DNA of 64,000 nucleotides, taken from contig NC_133027.1 of NCBI RefSeq assembly GCF_048771995.1, positions 10,226,001-10,290,000 of the forward strand, given 5' to 3'. The translations under genes and the position numbers were made by a program. The stretch comes from Taeniopygia guttata (lineage: Eukaryota; Chordata; Aves; Passeriformes; Estrildidae). Under the pieces are notes generated by a model. It did not search any database, was not told the DNA's origin, and saw nothing but the letters and a program-made list of their open reading frames with translations. This document shows, one piece after another, positions 23,449 through 47,312 of the stretch. The first letter of the stretch is position 1; each line of letters begins with the position of its first letter.

Positions 23449-26400
23449 AAATCAAAACTTTTGTCTGAAGCCCAACACTCATGAGCTGTTTTATTTAATT
23501 TGTATATGTGTGAGTAAGAGCATGTGTTTTTTGCTTGAACCATTCTATTTTCAAGCTTTTTCAAGTACTATAAATTTTTTTAAGAGATTCCCTTCATCTG
23601 AACTCTTCAATGTTTAGGAAATCCTCGTGACATTCTTTTGTTGTTGGGATGAGAGACTTACAAGCTGACAAGCTGACTGAGATGCTGATGACAAGCAGCA
23701 GCAAATTATATTACTGTTTTTCTGTCAAATTTTTAGTACCTTTCTTCCTGACTTCAGGGGTGTCTGAGGCCTACATTTTCCTTCTGGCTTCATTGTTTCA
23801 CCCCTGGGAAGTCACCACAGTAATACAGAGATGGGCTCAATAGTTTACAGCAGCACATTATTTAATACCACATTCTAATGTAGACAAAAAAGAATACACC
23901 TCTACAACTAAATAGTCTTGAACATAGGCTTTCCTAAATAATTGAAAAGCACCTTTCAGGGCAAATTAGGTGGCAATGTACAGCATGCTTGTGTGATTCA
24001 TCTCTTTTGTCAGCATTTAGGAATGGGTATGTTGTTACTTGTTTGAAATGGTTGTGGCAGTGCCTGGAGCCTTCCTGTACCACATCCCCCAGCAGTGCTG
24101 CTGCAGAGGCTCCCAGGGATACAGAAGTGTTCTTCAATGAGAGAACTGAGTTTACAAAAACAACCAAATAAGAACACAAAGCTCCAAGCAACTCTGTCAG
24201 CTTCCATTCTTTCACTTCCCAGTTGTCAGAGGCTGAAAAATCATACAGCTTAATAAATGGTCTCTGCAGATACTTTGGAAATCAGACAAAGCTTTGAGTT
24301 CCTTAAGAAACTCCCTTTCATCACCACATGTTCAGATTATTCCCTGGTTTCTGGGCTTTTAGGACAGAAGCTGTGCAGATCATCAGCCTGCTGTGCTGCC
24401 CTGGCCTCGGTAGGGTTACAAGGGTGTGCTGGATGTGCACATTCTCCCAGTCTCTGATCTTTGCTAGCTGGAGACTATTGAAAATCCTCAGACACAAGAT
24501 TCAACATCCCCCCCCCAACATACTGAAGCATTGCTTGAGCTATAACTGAATGTTATCCCTTAGAAGAGTAAATCGAGAGTAGCTCTCTCTGGTCATAATA
24601 ACCCAGTGTGTCTAATTGCCAGTTCATGGGCCAGGTCCAGCTGGCACCCCCTGCCTTTTCCCTAAGCAGTTTATTAGCTGCTTGAGGGGCACTTGCCTTA
24701 GGAGCAGCCAAAAGCTCTCCACATGCCTGAAATGGCCCAGCAGCTGGAAATCAAGCGTCTGGTGCAGCCACAGTGTGGGAGGTGGGATGAAGTGTGGCTG
24801 GCAAACATCTATGATCTGGTTAGGGGCAAGCAATTAATTGTTACAGCAGCAGCTGTAAATTATGAAATACATGGCTTTAAGTTTCCACTTTCTCTTAAAC
24901 TCAGTCTGCTCTATGTTTCTAATGATGCTCTTTCTTGTGGGCAGCTCTTGGAGGTAGAAGATTGGCTGTATCCCTAATAAAAGAGCCATATCCATATGTG
25001 ATTAATCCATAGGCATTAAGATATGGCTGGTTATGTAACTGACAAGCTCCTGACCTACAAAGTTGTGTTTACTTGCAGGCAGACAGCAAGATGTAGATAT
25101 AGAGGCTGAAGCTTCACACTCAAACCATGGTGTAACACTGCCAGGGTAAAGATGGGCAACCACAGAGAGGAATTTGGCCTGCTGTTCCATAATTATCCAT
25201 AACTGATCACTGTAATTGTCTATAATTATCAAGGTCCCACCCAATGTGGAGATCAGTGGCACAGCCAACATGTGCACAAGCTGACTAGCAGGTAGACATG
25301 CTACTTGCCTGGCAGGAAATAATTTCTTTACTATGCTTAGAAGAGGGGCCTACTCTGTAGTGCTGAGTATTTTCTAAGGGTAGCTGGATGTTGTGAGAGA
25401 GGGTTTTTAAGTCATGGGCCACAAAAATCAGATATAGGAAACCTTGTCCTTCTTTGATTGTACTGAACGAGACCCAGGGATGTTTTCAAGGTAAAAGGAA
25501 CTTTCTAGCATGCACCATCCCTGACATTCAGCCCTGCAGGTGTTCCTGCAAAGGAAAGATCCTGCCGTACTGACTGAAGAGACACTGTAATGCATTGATC
25601 TCAGAAACAACTCTGTGTCTTCTGGGGAAAAGGCCACTATAAGAATAACTGACCCCTGTGTCATCCCACCAAGAGAGTATCAGAATTTTGGTAAACACTA
25701 TTTTCTATCCAGCTTTTGATTTCTCTGTGTATGCACAATTTTCGTTTGGTGGTGGTTCTGTGCAGAGCACGTTGCAGGGACCCACAATAAATGGCTTTAT
25801 TGAGCTCTTCTGGCAGCAACAGTCTCCTGCCAGTGTTCCTCCTGGAAACCTGCTGGTATCCTGAATTGCAAACCCCGTCATGGAGCCAGTGTGTAAAGAA
25901 ATGACAGCCATTAGAAGGTGACTCCCTGCTTCCCTGAGGAGGTGCTGTTCAGGTCCTCAGGCTCCTCCTGCTCACCCTGCCAAGATTCACGGAGGGGCAA
26001 GTCTGGGCTGAGGCCTGCAAGGGGGAGGCTGCCAGTGAGTACAGGACATTTTCCATTTCCAGTGCTCACTGTTGTTCATGTAAAAGCCCTGAGATATCTG
26101 AAATTCCAAGTACCATTTTAGATCGTGTTATTTTTAGACATTTTCATAGCTCCTCAACTGTGTGGAGGCTGCTATAAATGAACCACAGATCTTTTAGTTT
26201 AGCAGATTTTGATTCTCTAAATGAAAACAAGAATTTTTGTTCAGTATTTGAGATTTAGAAAATATGAGCATACAGCAACTAAACCAGAAACAGTCATGGG
26301 TTTAGAGAAACTATATAATGCTGTCATATTTTAGCTTATTTTCTAACCCTGACTTTCTGATCCATCTGTTATGAGTTTAAAAGGTTTGGAACTGAGTTAA

Positions 26401-27026
26401 ACTGACTCATACTGGTAAAAGATAATTCATATTGTTAACAGCAACCAACGAGAACAAATAAAGCTTGGAACATTACATTAGGAATCCCAAAATGAAGTTG
26501 ATTAATTCGGCAAACGAGTAAATTCAAATCACAAAACTCATTGTAATACATTCTTATTACATTCTAGTCCTTTTTACAAGAAACCACTGATCCTCCAAAT
26601 TAGGTTGTTTTCCTACAAAATTCATCTTGGAGAAAAAGGATGGTAAAATTTGTTAATGCTGACTTCAGGAGATCTGTGATTTGGCTGTATGAGTCACCAA
26701 CAGGAAAGCTTCCCTCTGACTAATTTATATGAGTTTTTTTTTTTTTCCTCTCATTGATATGTTAATACATTGCTTTTACTCTAGTAAATTCTTACCTTTT
26801 TTTAAGGAAGCAAAAAGTCAATCCATACTTTCAACCTGGGTATTTTTCACACCTTCTGCACCAGTTCTATAGATTTTTCTAAATTCCACTAAGGGGATAC
26901 AGTACTATAGATTGGAGTTTCTACATAAACATATTACTTTGTGATGTTGAAAAACTTCAGGTTTTTTAATCTAAAAATGTTTGTTCAGCATGGAAAATAA
27001 CTGAATCTGAGGTGCTAACAAACTGG

Positions 27027-27058
27027 GTTTTTTTGTTGTTGTTGTTGTTTTTGTTTTT
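27027..27058 (+). repeat. T-rich / (TTG)n microsatellite
   Basis: A run of T followed by five to six TTG units and a TTTTTG tail. Confidence 0.9.
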
Positions 27059-28094
27059 AGTTTTAGAATGCAGAGTAGCAGGCACATGCATAAAGTTATG
27101 GGAAAAAAAAATAGCAGTAGCTTGTTCCTGCCCTCATATTCAAGTGCCTTCCATTTGGGATGGAGGAGCTCCAACATGTCCTGCACTGTACCTTTTATTT
27201 CTAGGCAAAGAAGCCAATGGACAAGATGTTCCTAGAACTTTGACTGACCTGTAGTAGTGCTAGTCAGATCAGTTCATCTCACTGTACCTTTGTTTCTCAA
27301 CCCCCATCAGGACAATATTTTCACTATGAAGTGATATGAACTCTGCCCGAGGTTACATATAATTATCAGTTCAGAGTCTGTAGGTTTCCCTTCACACAAC
27401 ACAGCAAATGCTGAAACAGAACAGCACCTTATTCTTCAAAATACTGCCATCGTGGCAATAGTTCAGTGTGTGGTTACAGCATTAAACCACCATCTTCTAG
27501 CCAAGGATAGACTGAAGAACAGCACAAAAGAGAAAAACTATGGTATTACAAAAACTAGCAGAAAACAGTCTTAGTGCTGCATTGTTTTGACATCTTGCAA
27601 GTGTAGGACTTTAAATTTTTAAAGAAGTTGAAGTCTGGTCTCTCATTTACCTGATTCTAGCTGTTTTGCTGTCACCTTATTAAAATCTTATTATCCAAAA
27701 CTAATTTGTGTTTGGTAAAACATTGTCAGGCTCTCTCAAGACAGAAGTGCAAATCTCCTGTCTAGACATGGGTTTTGAAAGCCCGACTAGTTTGGCTAAT
27801 GAGGAACACCTCGATATCAAACCCTCCCTACCTGCTGAGAGGGAAGGAGTTAAAATGTCATGCTGGTAAAGGAATCCAAATCATTCTTTTGCAGCTGCTT
27901 CTGACTTGCAGATCTGTGTATGGCTTCCTGCTCTTACTGTTGCGGATGCTTTGGTCCTGCATGCCTGGTCTGCTTGTGAGGAAGTTTTATCACGACTACT
28001 TGCTGACTCTGAGATTTTGCTCGGCCTGTCATGACTGTAAGCTGAGCCCAGAGTTTTTAATATATTTAGCCTCACAAATCCTCTTTGAACTAGC

Positions 28095-28190
28095 AAAAAG
28101 GAGAGAATTAAGGCTCAGCGAGAAGGAAGTCCCTTGCCTGAGGTCATCTGGGCTGCTTGCTGCATGGAAGAACCGGAATCTTTCACAGAG
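28095..28190 (+). repeat. Possible MIR SINE core relic
   Basis: The stretch aaggctcagcgagaaggaag then cccttgcctgaggtcatctg and a later gaaccggaatct follows the order of the MIR 3' core (aaactgaggctcagagagg, cttgcccaaggtcac, gccgggattc). Divergence is high, as expected for so old an element. Confidence 0.4.
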
Positions 28191-29922
28191 AGTAGGACTA
28201 AAATCATTAGCCTATTACATCTTCCCTTAACTACAAGAAACAATGCAATCATTCTCAAAATACGCTTTAAATCTTTTCCTGGTTTTTTTTTTGTTTTTTT
28301 TTTTAAGGGACGAGAAAGTGGAGAGGTTTTTTTATGCAAATTCAATAGTTCCACATCAGCCCATCCTGCTGTGGAAAGCTCCTTTGTGATGTTAAATGAG
28401 ATTCACATTATTCTTCCCTGTATCTTTGTTGCCGAGTATAACAAGCAGTGAAGCTCAAGGGAATCGCATCAATTTTTATTCTGAGTCTGGCTGACAAAGA
28501 TATGAACACTTAATTAAGATTTCTTTCATCTCATGAAAATAGCCCTGACAATCTGAGCCTGATGAGAGCTTGATCTTAGCGAAGGCAGTGTCCAACTGCA
28601 AGTTCTTAGCTGGAACACTTGCCCGCACAAATCACTTGAACTGGGAGTGGGATTTAAAGGTTTCCAAGTGGATGTCCAGACTTTGAGGGAGTGGCTCCTG
28701 CTTTAATTTCTGACTCATTCTAATCCTGTGAACTCCTGCTTCACACAGGGACAGACCAACAGGAAGGAGAATCTCTCAGCTCCGCAGAACAATGTAATCA
28801 ATTCAGGCATGCATGCAGCAGGAATTGTTGGCTTAGTTTCCCTAAATGCCATCTGTAAGAAAACAGATTTTTTAAATTACTGATTACAACAAAATGCACA
28901 TTCTTTTTTCTATTTTTTTTTTTTTTTTACGTGGACATGTGTATATTGATTAAAAGTAGTCCCTTCTTGCTACATTAAATCAGAGTGTTGATAATTAGGC
29001 ATCTGTGCACAGGGCTGAGAACATCAGCAGCACTAAGGAAACACAATAGTTTGTAAGAGGATCATTACAGCTATCTTAGCAGCACTTACAACATGTTTAT
29101 TCAAAAATGAAATATGCCCTAAGGAAGAAAAACACCAACTATGGAACTCTGGGAATTTAAAATAAAAAAAAGGTCACTTTTAAAGTCCTTAAGTAAACAA
29201 TTTCAAACAACTCAGTAACAGCTCACATTAAAAACAGACTAAGTGGCTAAAGCAATAAAATGTGTTAATTGTACAATCTGGAATGTATCAAAAGGACAAT
29301 CACTGTCACCCCCATTACCTTATTGTTCAAAGTGAAAAAACTCAATAGTAATACTGATGTACATCTTGGTGTATATAGGCACAGCAAATATTTATGGTTC
29401 AGTGTCTCAGACTGTGCACTGCCAAGAAGGAAATACTTGCAGCTGCAAGTAGAAGGTTAAAATAAACTGTGTGCATTTCTGCATCAACAGCTCAGGTCTC
29501 CAGAAACCATTGGGTCAGGAGGTCCTGCTCCATGTGGGAGAAGGAGACTTTGTGTCTAAGTGGTGGTGAAACTTACCACATACACAAATGAAGGCAGCAC
29601 TTGGATTTACACACGTTTTTTCTAATTAACGTATTGAAAAGTGCAGCACCCGCAGGTTTCAGTGGAACTAATGAAGCATTTTCATTACCCACTCACCAAC
29701 CAAGTAAAGCACTTCTGTGGACTGAATTTCACCTCTTCTGTTTTCCCTATGACGGCATATCCTCTCAGCACGTATCACAGTCTTAATATTATTCTTTAAT
29801 CCAAGGAATTAACTCAAAAGAACAGCAAAACGGTTCATGTGAACTAAACCTTCTGCAGCGAAATTCAGCAAAAGCCGAGGGATGCAATACCTCAAAGCAG
29901 ACCTCTTCAGGCTCTGCCCAGG

Positions 29923-30651
29923 TGTCATGGTTTAGGACTGGTACTTCCCAGTTCAGGACCCCAGTGAGACTTTCCGAAACCACACACTGCTTTCTCTCAC
30001 TCCCCCTTCCCCTCATTTTTTCCTGCTGCATTGAGATTGTTATAGGTAATAAAACGATAGAGCCGAATTAATAATAAAAATAGGTTTTTATTTCGCGACC
30101 GACATTCGGTCTCTGATAGCCGCAATCAAAGGGGCAGCGCCGAGCCGGCACTGGGTGAACGCTGATCCGAACTCTATCGCTTCGGATCTCCTCTGTTCAC
30201 GAATGCTGTCTCCCTCCGGTTAGTTTTATACAGCTTTTTTTCCGCCTGGGGCAGAGGTTCTCCTGTTCTTTTCGTTGCTTCACATTATTCATCGGGTCTC
30301 CTTTTCTCTGTGCTGAGCTGGACAAAGCTGTTTCTGAGAAGCGATATGAATGCTGACCGTCAGCTTGGGATGCATGCTCCTGACGGCTCTATCTTGATCG
30401 CAGATATTTCTCGAGTATTCATCGCTTGGGTGTCTCCTGGATTGTCCCAGGAAAGGGCCCATCTCCGCACGAAGCCACGGTTTTTCGTTTGTAAATTAGG
30501 TTTTCCTCCCTGCTGCCATCTGTGGTTTCGCAATCTTTCCCGGCTGCGGCTTGTGGTTTTTTTTTTTAAACTTTAAGGATTGTTCGTACAAGCACAACTT
30601 ATTTCATGTATATTTTACATAAGCCCGAATTATTCCATAACTTATATTACA
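29923..30651. mobile_element. Possible solo LTR (endogenous retrovirus fossil)
   Basis: A 729-bp block begins TGTCATGGTTTAGG, a start shared by many songbird LTRs, and can be closed at ...TTATATTACA, giving TG...CA ends. It includes AATAAA-type signals near 30050-30080 and is much richer in CpG than its flanks, which suggests it is fairly young. No internal retroviral genes are next to it, so a solo LTR is the best reading. I found no exact target duplication, so the ends and family are uncertain. Confidence 0.45.
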
Positions 30652-30944
30652 GGATGGAGTTGAGAATTAGAAGCACAATATACTGGAAACATCAGAGGTA
30701 AGAAACCTGCCCCCACTCCCAATACACAATACCAGTCGGCTCCCACCTCCACGTTTTCTCCATAGGAAGAAACTTCTTTTCCCCCTGCTCCTGGCAATGC
30801 CAAATGATGTGAGGTGGGACAGAATAACCTCCATATCCGAGCCATGCTCCCTCCTGTCAGCTGCAAAAATTAACACTGCCCCAGCTGGAATCAGGACATC
30901 AGGAAACATTACTCATTACCATTTTGGAATTAAGGGCTGCCCAC

Positions 30945-31400
30945 AATCACAAAATTGATTAGGTTGGAAAAGACCTGTGAGATCACAGAATCGAAACCAT
31001 GACCAAACACCATATCAACCAGACCATGGCACTAAGTGCCAGTCTTTAAACACCTCCGGGAACAGTAACTTCTGTTCCAACCTCTAATCACCCTTTCAAC
31101 GAAGAAATTCCTCCTGATGTCCAAACTAAACCTCTCTGGTGCAGCTTGAGGCCATGTCCCCTAAAGCTCGCACCAGCTGCCTGGGAGAAGAGCCGACCCC
31201 CACCAGGCTACAACCTCCTTTCAAGGAGTTGTAAAGAGTCCTAAACTTCTCTCTGAGCTTTCTTTTCTCCAGCCAAAACACCCTCAGCCGTTCCTCCTCC
31301 TGCTCCAGGCGCTTCACCAGCTCTGTTGCCCTTCTCTGGACGTTCTCCAGAACTTCCATGTCCCTCCTGAACTCAGGGGCTGAGAACTGGCCCCACAATT
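30945..31400 (-). mobile_element. CR1: CR1 LINE, 3' part, reverse orientation
   Basis: Read on the + strand it shows the reversed CR1 3' end (gattaggttggaaaagacct, gatcacagaatcg), then ttcctcctgatgtccaaact, ctcgcaccagctgcctggga, ctccagccaaaacaccctca, cttctctggacgttctccag. On the - strand a 90-residue stretch carries [20 protein letters not shown], the end of the CR1 reverse-transcriptase reading frame. It stops right at the LAPTM4A CpG island. Confidence 0.88.
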
Positions 31401-31714
31401 AGAGCGGCCCCTCACCCGCGCTAAGCACATGAGAATGCCTAGACAGCGCAGCTTTCCCCATAGGTTTTTCGCTGCCTCCCGGGCTGCCGAGTCCCGGCTC
31501 CTCAGACCCGGGCGAGCTGCTCCCGTGCGCCAGGAGAACAAGGCAGAACCTCTCCCCACCGGACCCGCCTGAGGGCCAGCGGCAAACGCGGGCACAGCCC
31601 AACATGGCGGAAAGGCACCACCCCCACCTCAGGTGCGGCCCCCGCCGCCGCAGGTGAATGCGAGGCGTCATCACCAGAGCTGTGGTGATTGGTCCGGAGT
31701 GCTGTCAATCACCT

Positions 31715-31728
31715 GTCACCACGGCAAC
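31715..31728 (+). promoter_or_regulatory. RFX X-box motif GTCACCACGGCAAC
   Basis: It fits the X-box consensus GTNRCC-N2-RGYAAC exactly and lies about 150 bp upstream of the LAPTM4A ATG between two inverted CCAAT boxes. RFX and NF-Y often act together. Site use is inferred only. Confidence 0.6.
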
Positions 31729-31782
31729 ACAGGCCCGCCCCGCGGCACTCTCTCGGCGGTTGATTGGTCAGTGCGGCGGTGA

Positions 31783-44411
<12,629 letters not shown>

Positions 44412-44682
44412 AGCAATTTTTATGTTCATTAACATCTGTACCAGCTTCTTGGGGGTTTTGTCTTTTAATCTTGCAAAACTGCTTAAGTAATAGAAATATT
44501 CAGGGCTTTAGGAGCAAACTGTTCTGTTTAAAATATGTTTGATATAAACTTACTAAGCAAAACACATCTGAGAGTGATTTCATTTGCTTTAATTTTTGTT
44601 CTCCCTAATGCTCTTAAACATTTTATTGCCTTAGGGTCTTACACCTGCAAAAACTTATGCATGTGACTAACTTGTGGCTTTT

Positions 44683-45130
44683 AATAAAACCAGTTGAGCC
44701 ACTCTGATTGAGGTTAGCTGTGATTATAAGTGTCTGCAGGATTATGCCCTTAATTTATATTAATTTTTTGTAAAGTAGTTCATAAAGACAATCTGATCGT
44801 GCAGCAAAATGACAGTTTGCCTTTATCCATTTTTTGGAAGGGGAAGGGTTTGAATGTGGTATATATGTGACTTTTTTACTTTGCACTTTTCTCATATGTT
44901 ATCTTACTTTTATTGTGGTTTTTTGTTTTGGTTTTTTTTTGGTTATCCTATGTCTTGAAACAGTATTTTTGAGGAACAAGTGAGGGTGGCACAGAAGTTC
45001 TATTACAACGAGCTAGGAATGCAAGAAAAATAAATAGAAATGTGGAAGATGGTTGCATGCTTCTAATCTTCTATGTATTTTCCTCTTTGTGATAAATGAT
45101 ACTTAAATAAATCTTTTACAAAATGTTTAC
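44683..45130 (+). other. LAPTM4A polyadenylation region
   Basis: AATAAA signals lie at 44683-44688 and 45106-45111. The second is followed by a GT-rich stretch (tagtgttggttgatc), typical of the main cleavage site, which would give a 3' UTR of about 0.7 kb. Confidence 0.6.
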
Positions 45131-46930
45131 CAGTAGTGTTGGTTGATCTTTTTGGTGGCTTTTTTGTTTAAGTGCTTCAGTGTGCTGCAGACAGTCCAGC
45201 ATACTTAGTTACAGGTTTAGTGGTTGATCCGTGCTTCAAAAGTCCTTACGTGGATGGAAACATGGATTCTATTTAACACACAGCCGTGTGTTAAAGCCTT
45301 TGCAGTTCAAGTGCTTGGGTGACTTCCACTTGTCTGATTGGTACTTACCCATGAGGTGGGAAAAGGGAATTGCACTGGAGGCTTTGAGTCCTTTGGGAAA
45401 TCTGATGTCTGGTCAGCTTGGGCATTAAAAGCAGGACAGACACCCAATAGGACTACAACATTTACATTGGAAAATGTCCAGAGGTGTTGGAGACATGCCA
45501 TAACTTGTGATGTTCTTCTACAATCAACAAAAAAACCCAAACCAAGAAACCAAGCTGCAAAAAACTTTTAACTCTTCCTCTTTTATAGCAAGAGCTGTAA
45601 AGAGGTAAAATTAATTATTTAATGATTTATTATTTATTATTTAATGATTTAAATAATTGAAAAAATCTGACAAACATTTTACTGCTTTGGAAGAGAAGAG
45701 GTACCTGGTGTTAAATTCTGGGAAAAGGGATTCAGATTGTTGCAGCATATAATTTGTGGGGTTATTCCTGTACTTTCAATATGTATCTCTGTACACATTT
45801 AAAAATGCTCTGTTAGGGCTGTGCTACCAGCAGTAGTTTCTCCTTTCTAGTTAACCCAGGTGCCACTTGTGAGAGCACTTTGAACTGCAGTGATCTCAGA
45901 GCCTCTCTGCCCCTGTTCTGGCAGTGCTGTCCCGCTGTTATCATGAGGGGGTACCCAGGTGGGCCCAGTGCTGCTGGCAGCTGCACTCTTATTTCCTGAT
46001 TCTGAGGAGCTGCACTGGATCTGAGCTCCACAGAGACTCCAAACCCAGGGCATCGTTAGATGCTACCACAGATGGCTTCAGTGTGACTCTGGAGGGAGTG
46101 GGGGAGTGGTGAAAGACCACTGTGGTTTTGTGTGGTGTAAGAAACACAGCTGCGACTGGGTGCTGCTCAAACACGGTTTCCAGCACACACTCTGCTCTGG
46201 GTCCCTCTGCAGTGAGGGAGTGTTTGTGTGTCTGACCATGAGTGGGCAAAGAGCTCCTGCCAAGGGCTGTTCATTGAGAGTGTCCAAGTGGGTGGCTGGC
46301 CACGTGTGTGAGTGGTATTTGACAGCAGCAGGCACTGCCTGAGGTTTGTCATTGGTGTGTGTGCATGTGCTCTTCTCAAAAAGCTGCAGTGTCTTCTGAG
46401 GGAGAAAAGCCATTATACTTCCCTGGAGCCCTGGCCTGTGGCTTTCTCCTGCTTGAAGGGTGGTGGTCCCTCTTCCCCGATACTGTTTTGCAGCCTTTGG
46501 GAATGTGATGGTGGCCTCTTCTACTGTGCTTTCGTGGCAGAACTTGCTGAAGTGAGTCAGTGCCTGCCTGATACTGTACAGCTCCGGGGGTTGGTGGTTC
46601 CTCTCCTAAGTAAGGGCTTCCTGTTCTGCTGCTGGAGGTGATGGGAGAGAAGATGATCCTGCAGTGCAACAGGATACAGATTTGGCAAAAGCATCATCTA
46701 AAGCCCTGCGCTGGAGATCAGGGTGCCTTTGTGCCCTAAGTCTTGCTTTCCCAAAGCTCACTGCAGCTTCCTGCAGGAATTGGCCAAAATGCCCTTGGCC
46801 AAATTTGGCAACAGAGCAGGCAGTTCTTGTGCCTCGGTGATCACACTAGGAGCTTTCTGCCGTTCTTTGCAACTACTGTCCTGGAGACGGAAAGGCAACA
46901 TAAGCCTGGACCAAACACGGAGAAGGAAGA
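45131..46930. other. Intergenic DNA between LAPTM4A and MATN3
   Basis: Rises in GC towards MATN3. There is an A/T-rich stretch of ATTTAATGATTT type at 45612-45660. The overlapping frames between 45800 and 46670 on both strands look accidental. Confidence 0.5.
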
Positions 46931-47188
46931 ACGGTGTCTCAGCTCCCCCTGCGCCCAGGTTTGAGCCCTGCCCCGGCCCTGCCGCACTTTCCCAACGAGG
47001 AGCTCCAACCCTCGCCCTTTTCCCTCTCCCCAGGGCTGGGCGCCCGTCGGGGCGGGGGAGCGACGGCCACCGGCCCGCCCTGGGGAGGAGGCGGCGGGGG
47101 CGGCCGATGCCCCCTCGGTGTCCCGTCCCCTTCCCGCTCCCGGCAGCTTTAAATGCGGCGCGGCGGGCGCGGGGCCGGCGGCAGCACC

Positions 47189-47312
47189 ATGGGGCGGGCG
47201 CTCGGCATCCTGGGCTGCTGCCTGGCGCTGGCGCTGCTGCCGCTGCCCGCGGCCCCGCGCGGCGCCGCGCTCCGCCCGCGCCGGCAGCCGCGCCCCGGCG
47301 GCCGCTCCGCAG
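47189..47312 (+). CDS. MATN3: MATN3 exon 1, signal peptide
   Basis: [20 protein letters not shown] is a clear signal peptide, followed by an Arg/Pro-rich linker. Donor g|gtaccg, phase 1. The ATG has context cagcaccATGg. Human exon 1 is longer in the linker. Confidence 0.88.

Larger units (their letters stand above)
23449..29922. other. Intergenic DNA between MTDH-like gene and LAPTM4A
   Basis: No exon, RNA gene or intact transposon recognised. It holds a (TTG)n microsatellite at 27027-27058, an A/T-rich stretch around 26100-26900 and a possible MIR relic near 28095-28190. The 151-codon frame at 27775-28230 overlaps that relic and looks accidental. Confidence 0.5.

Noticed and set aside
27775-28230. 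151-codon + strand frame
   Set aside because: Overlaps a possible MIR relic, no family similarity, no splice context.
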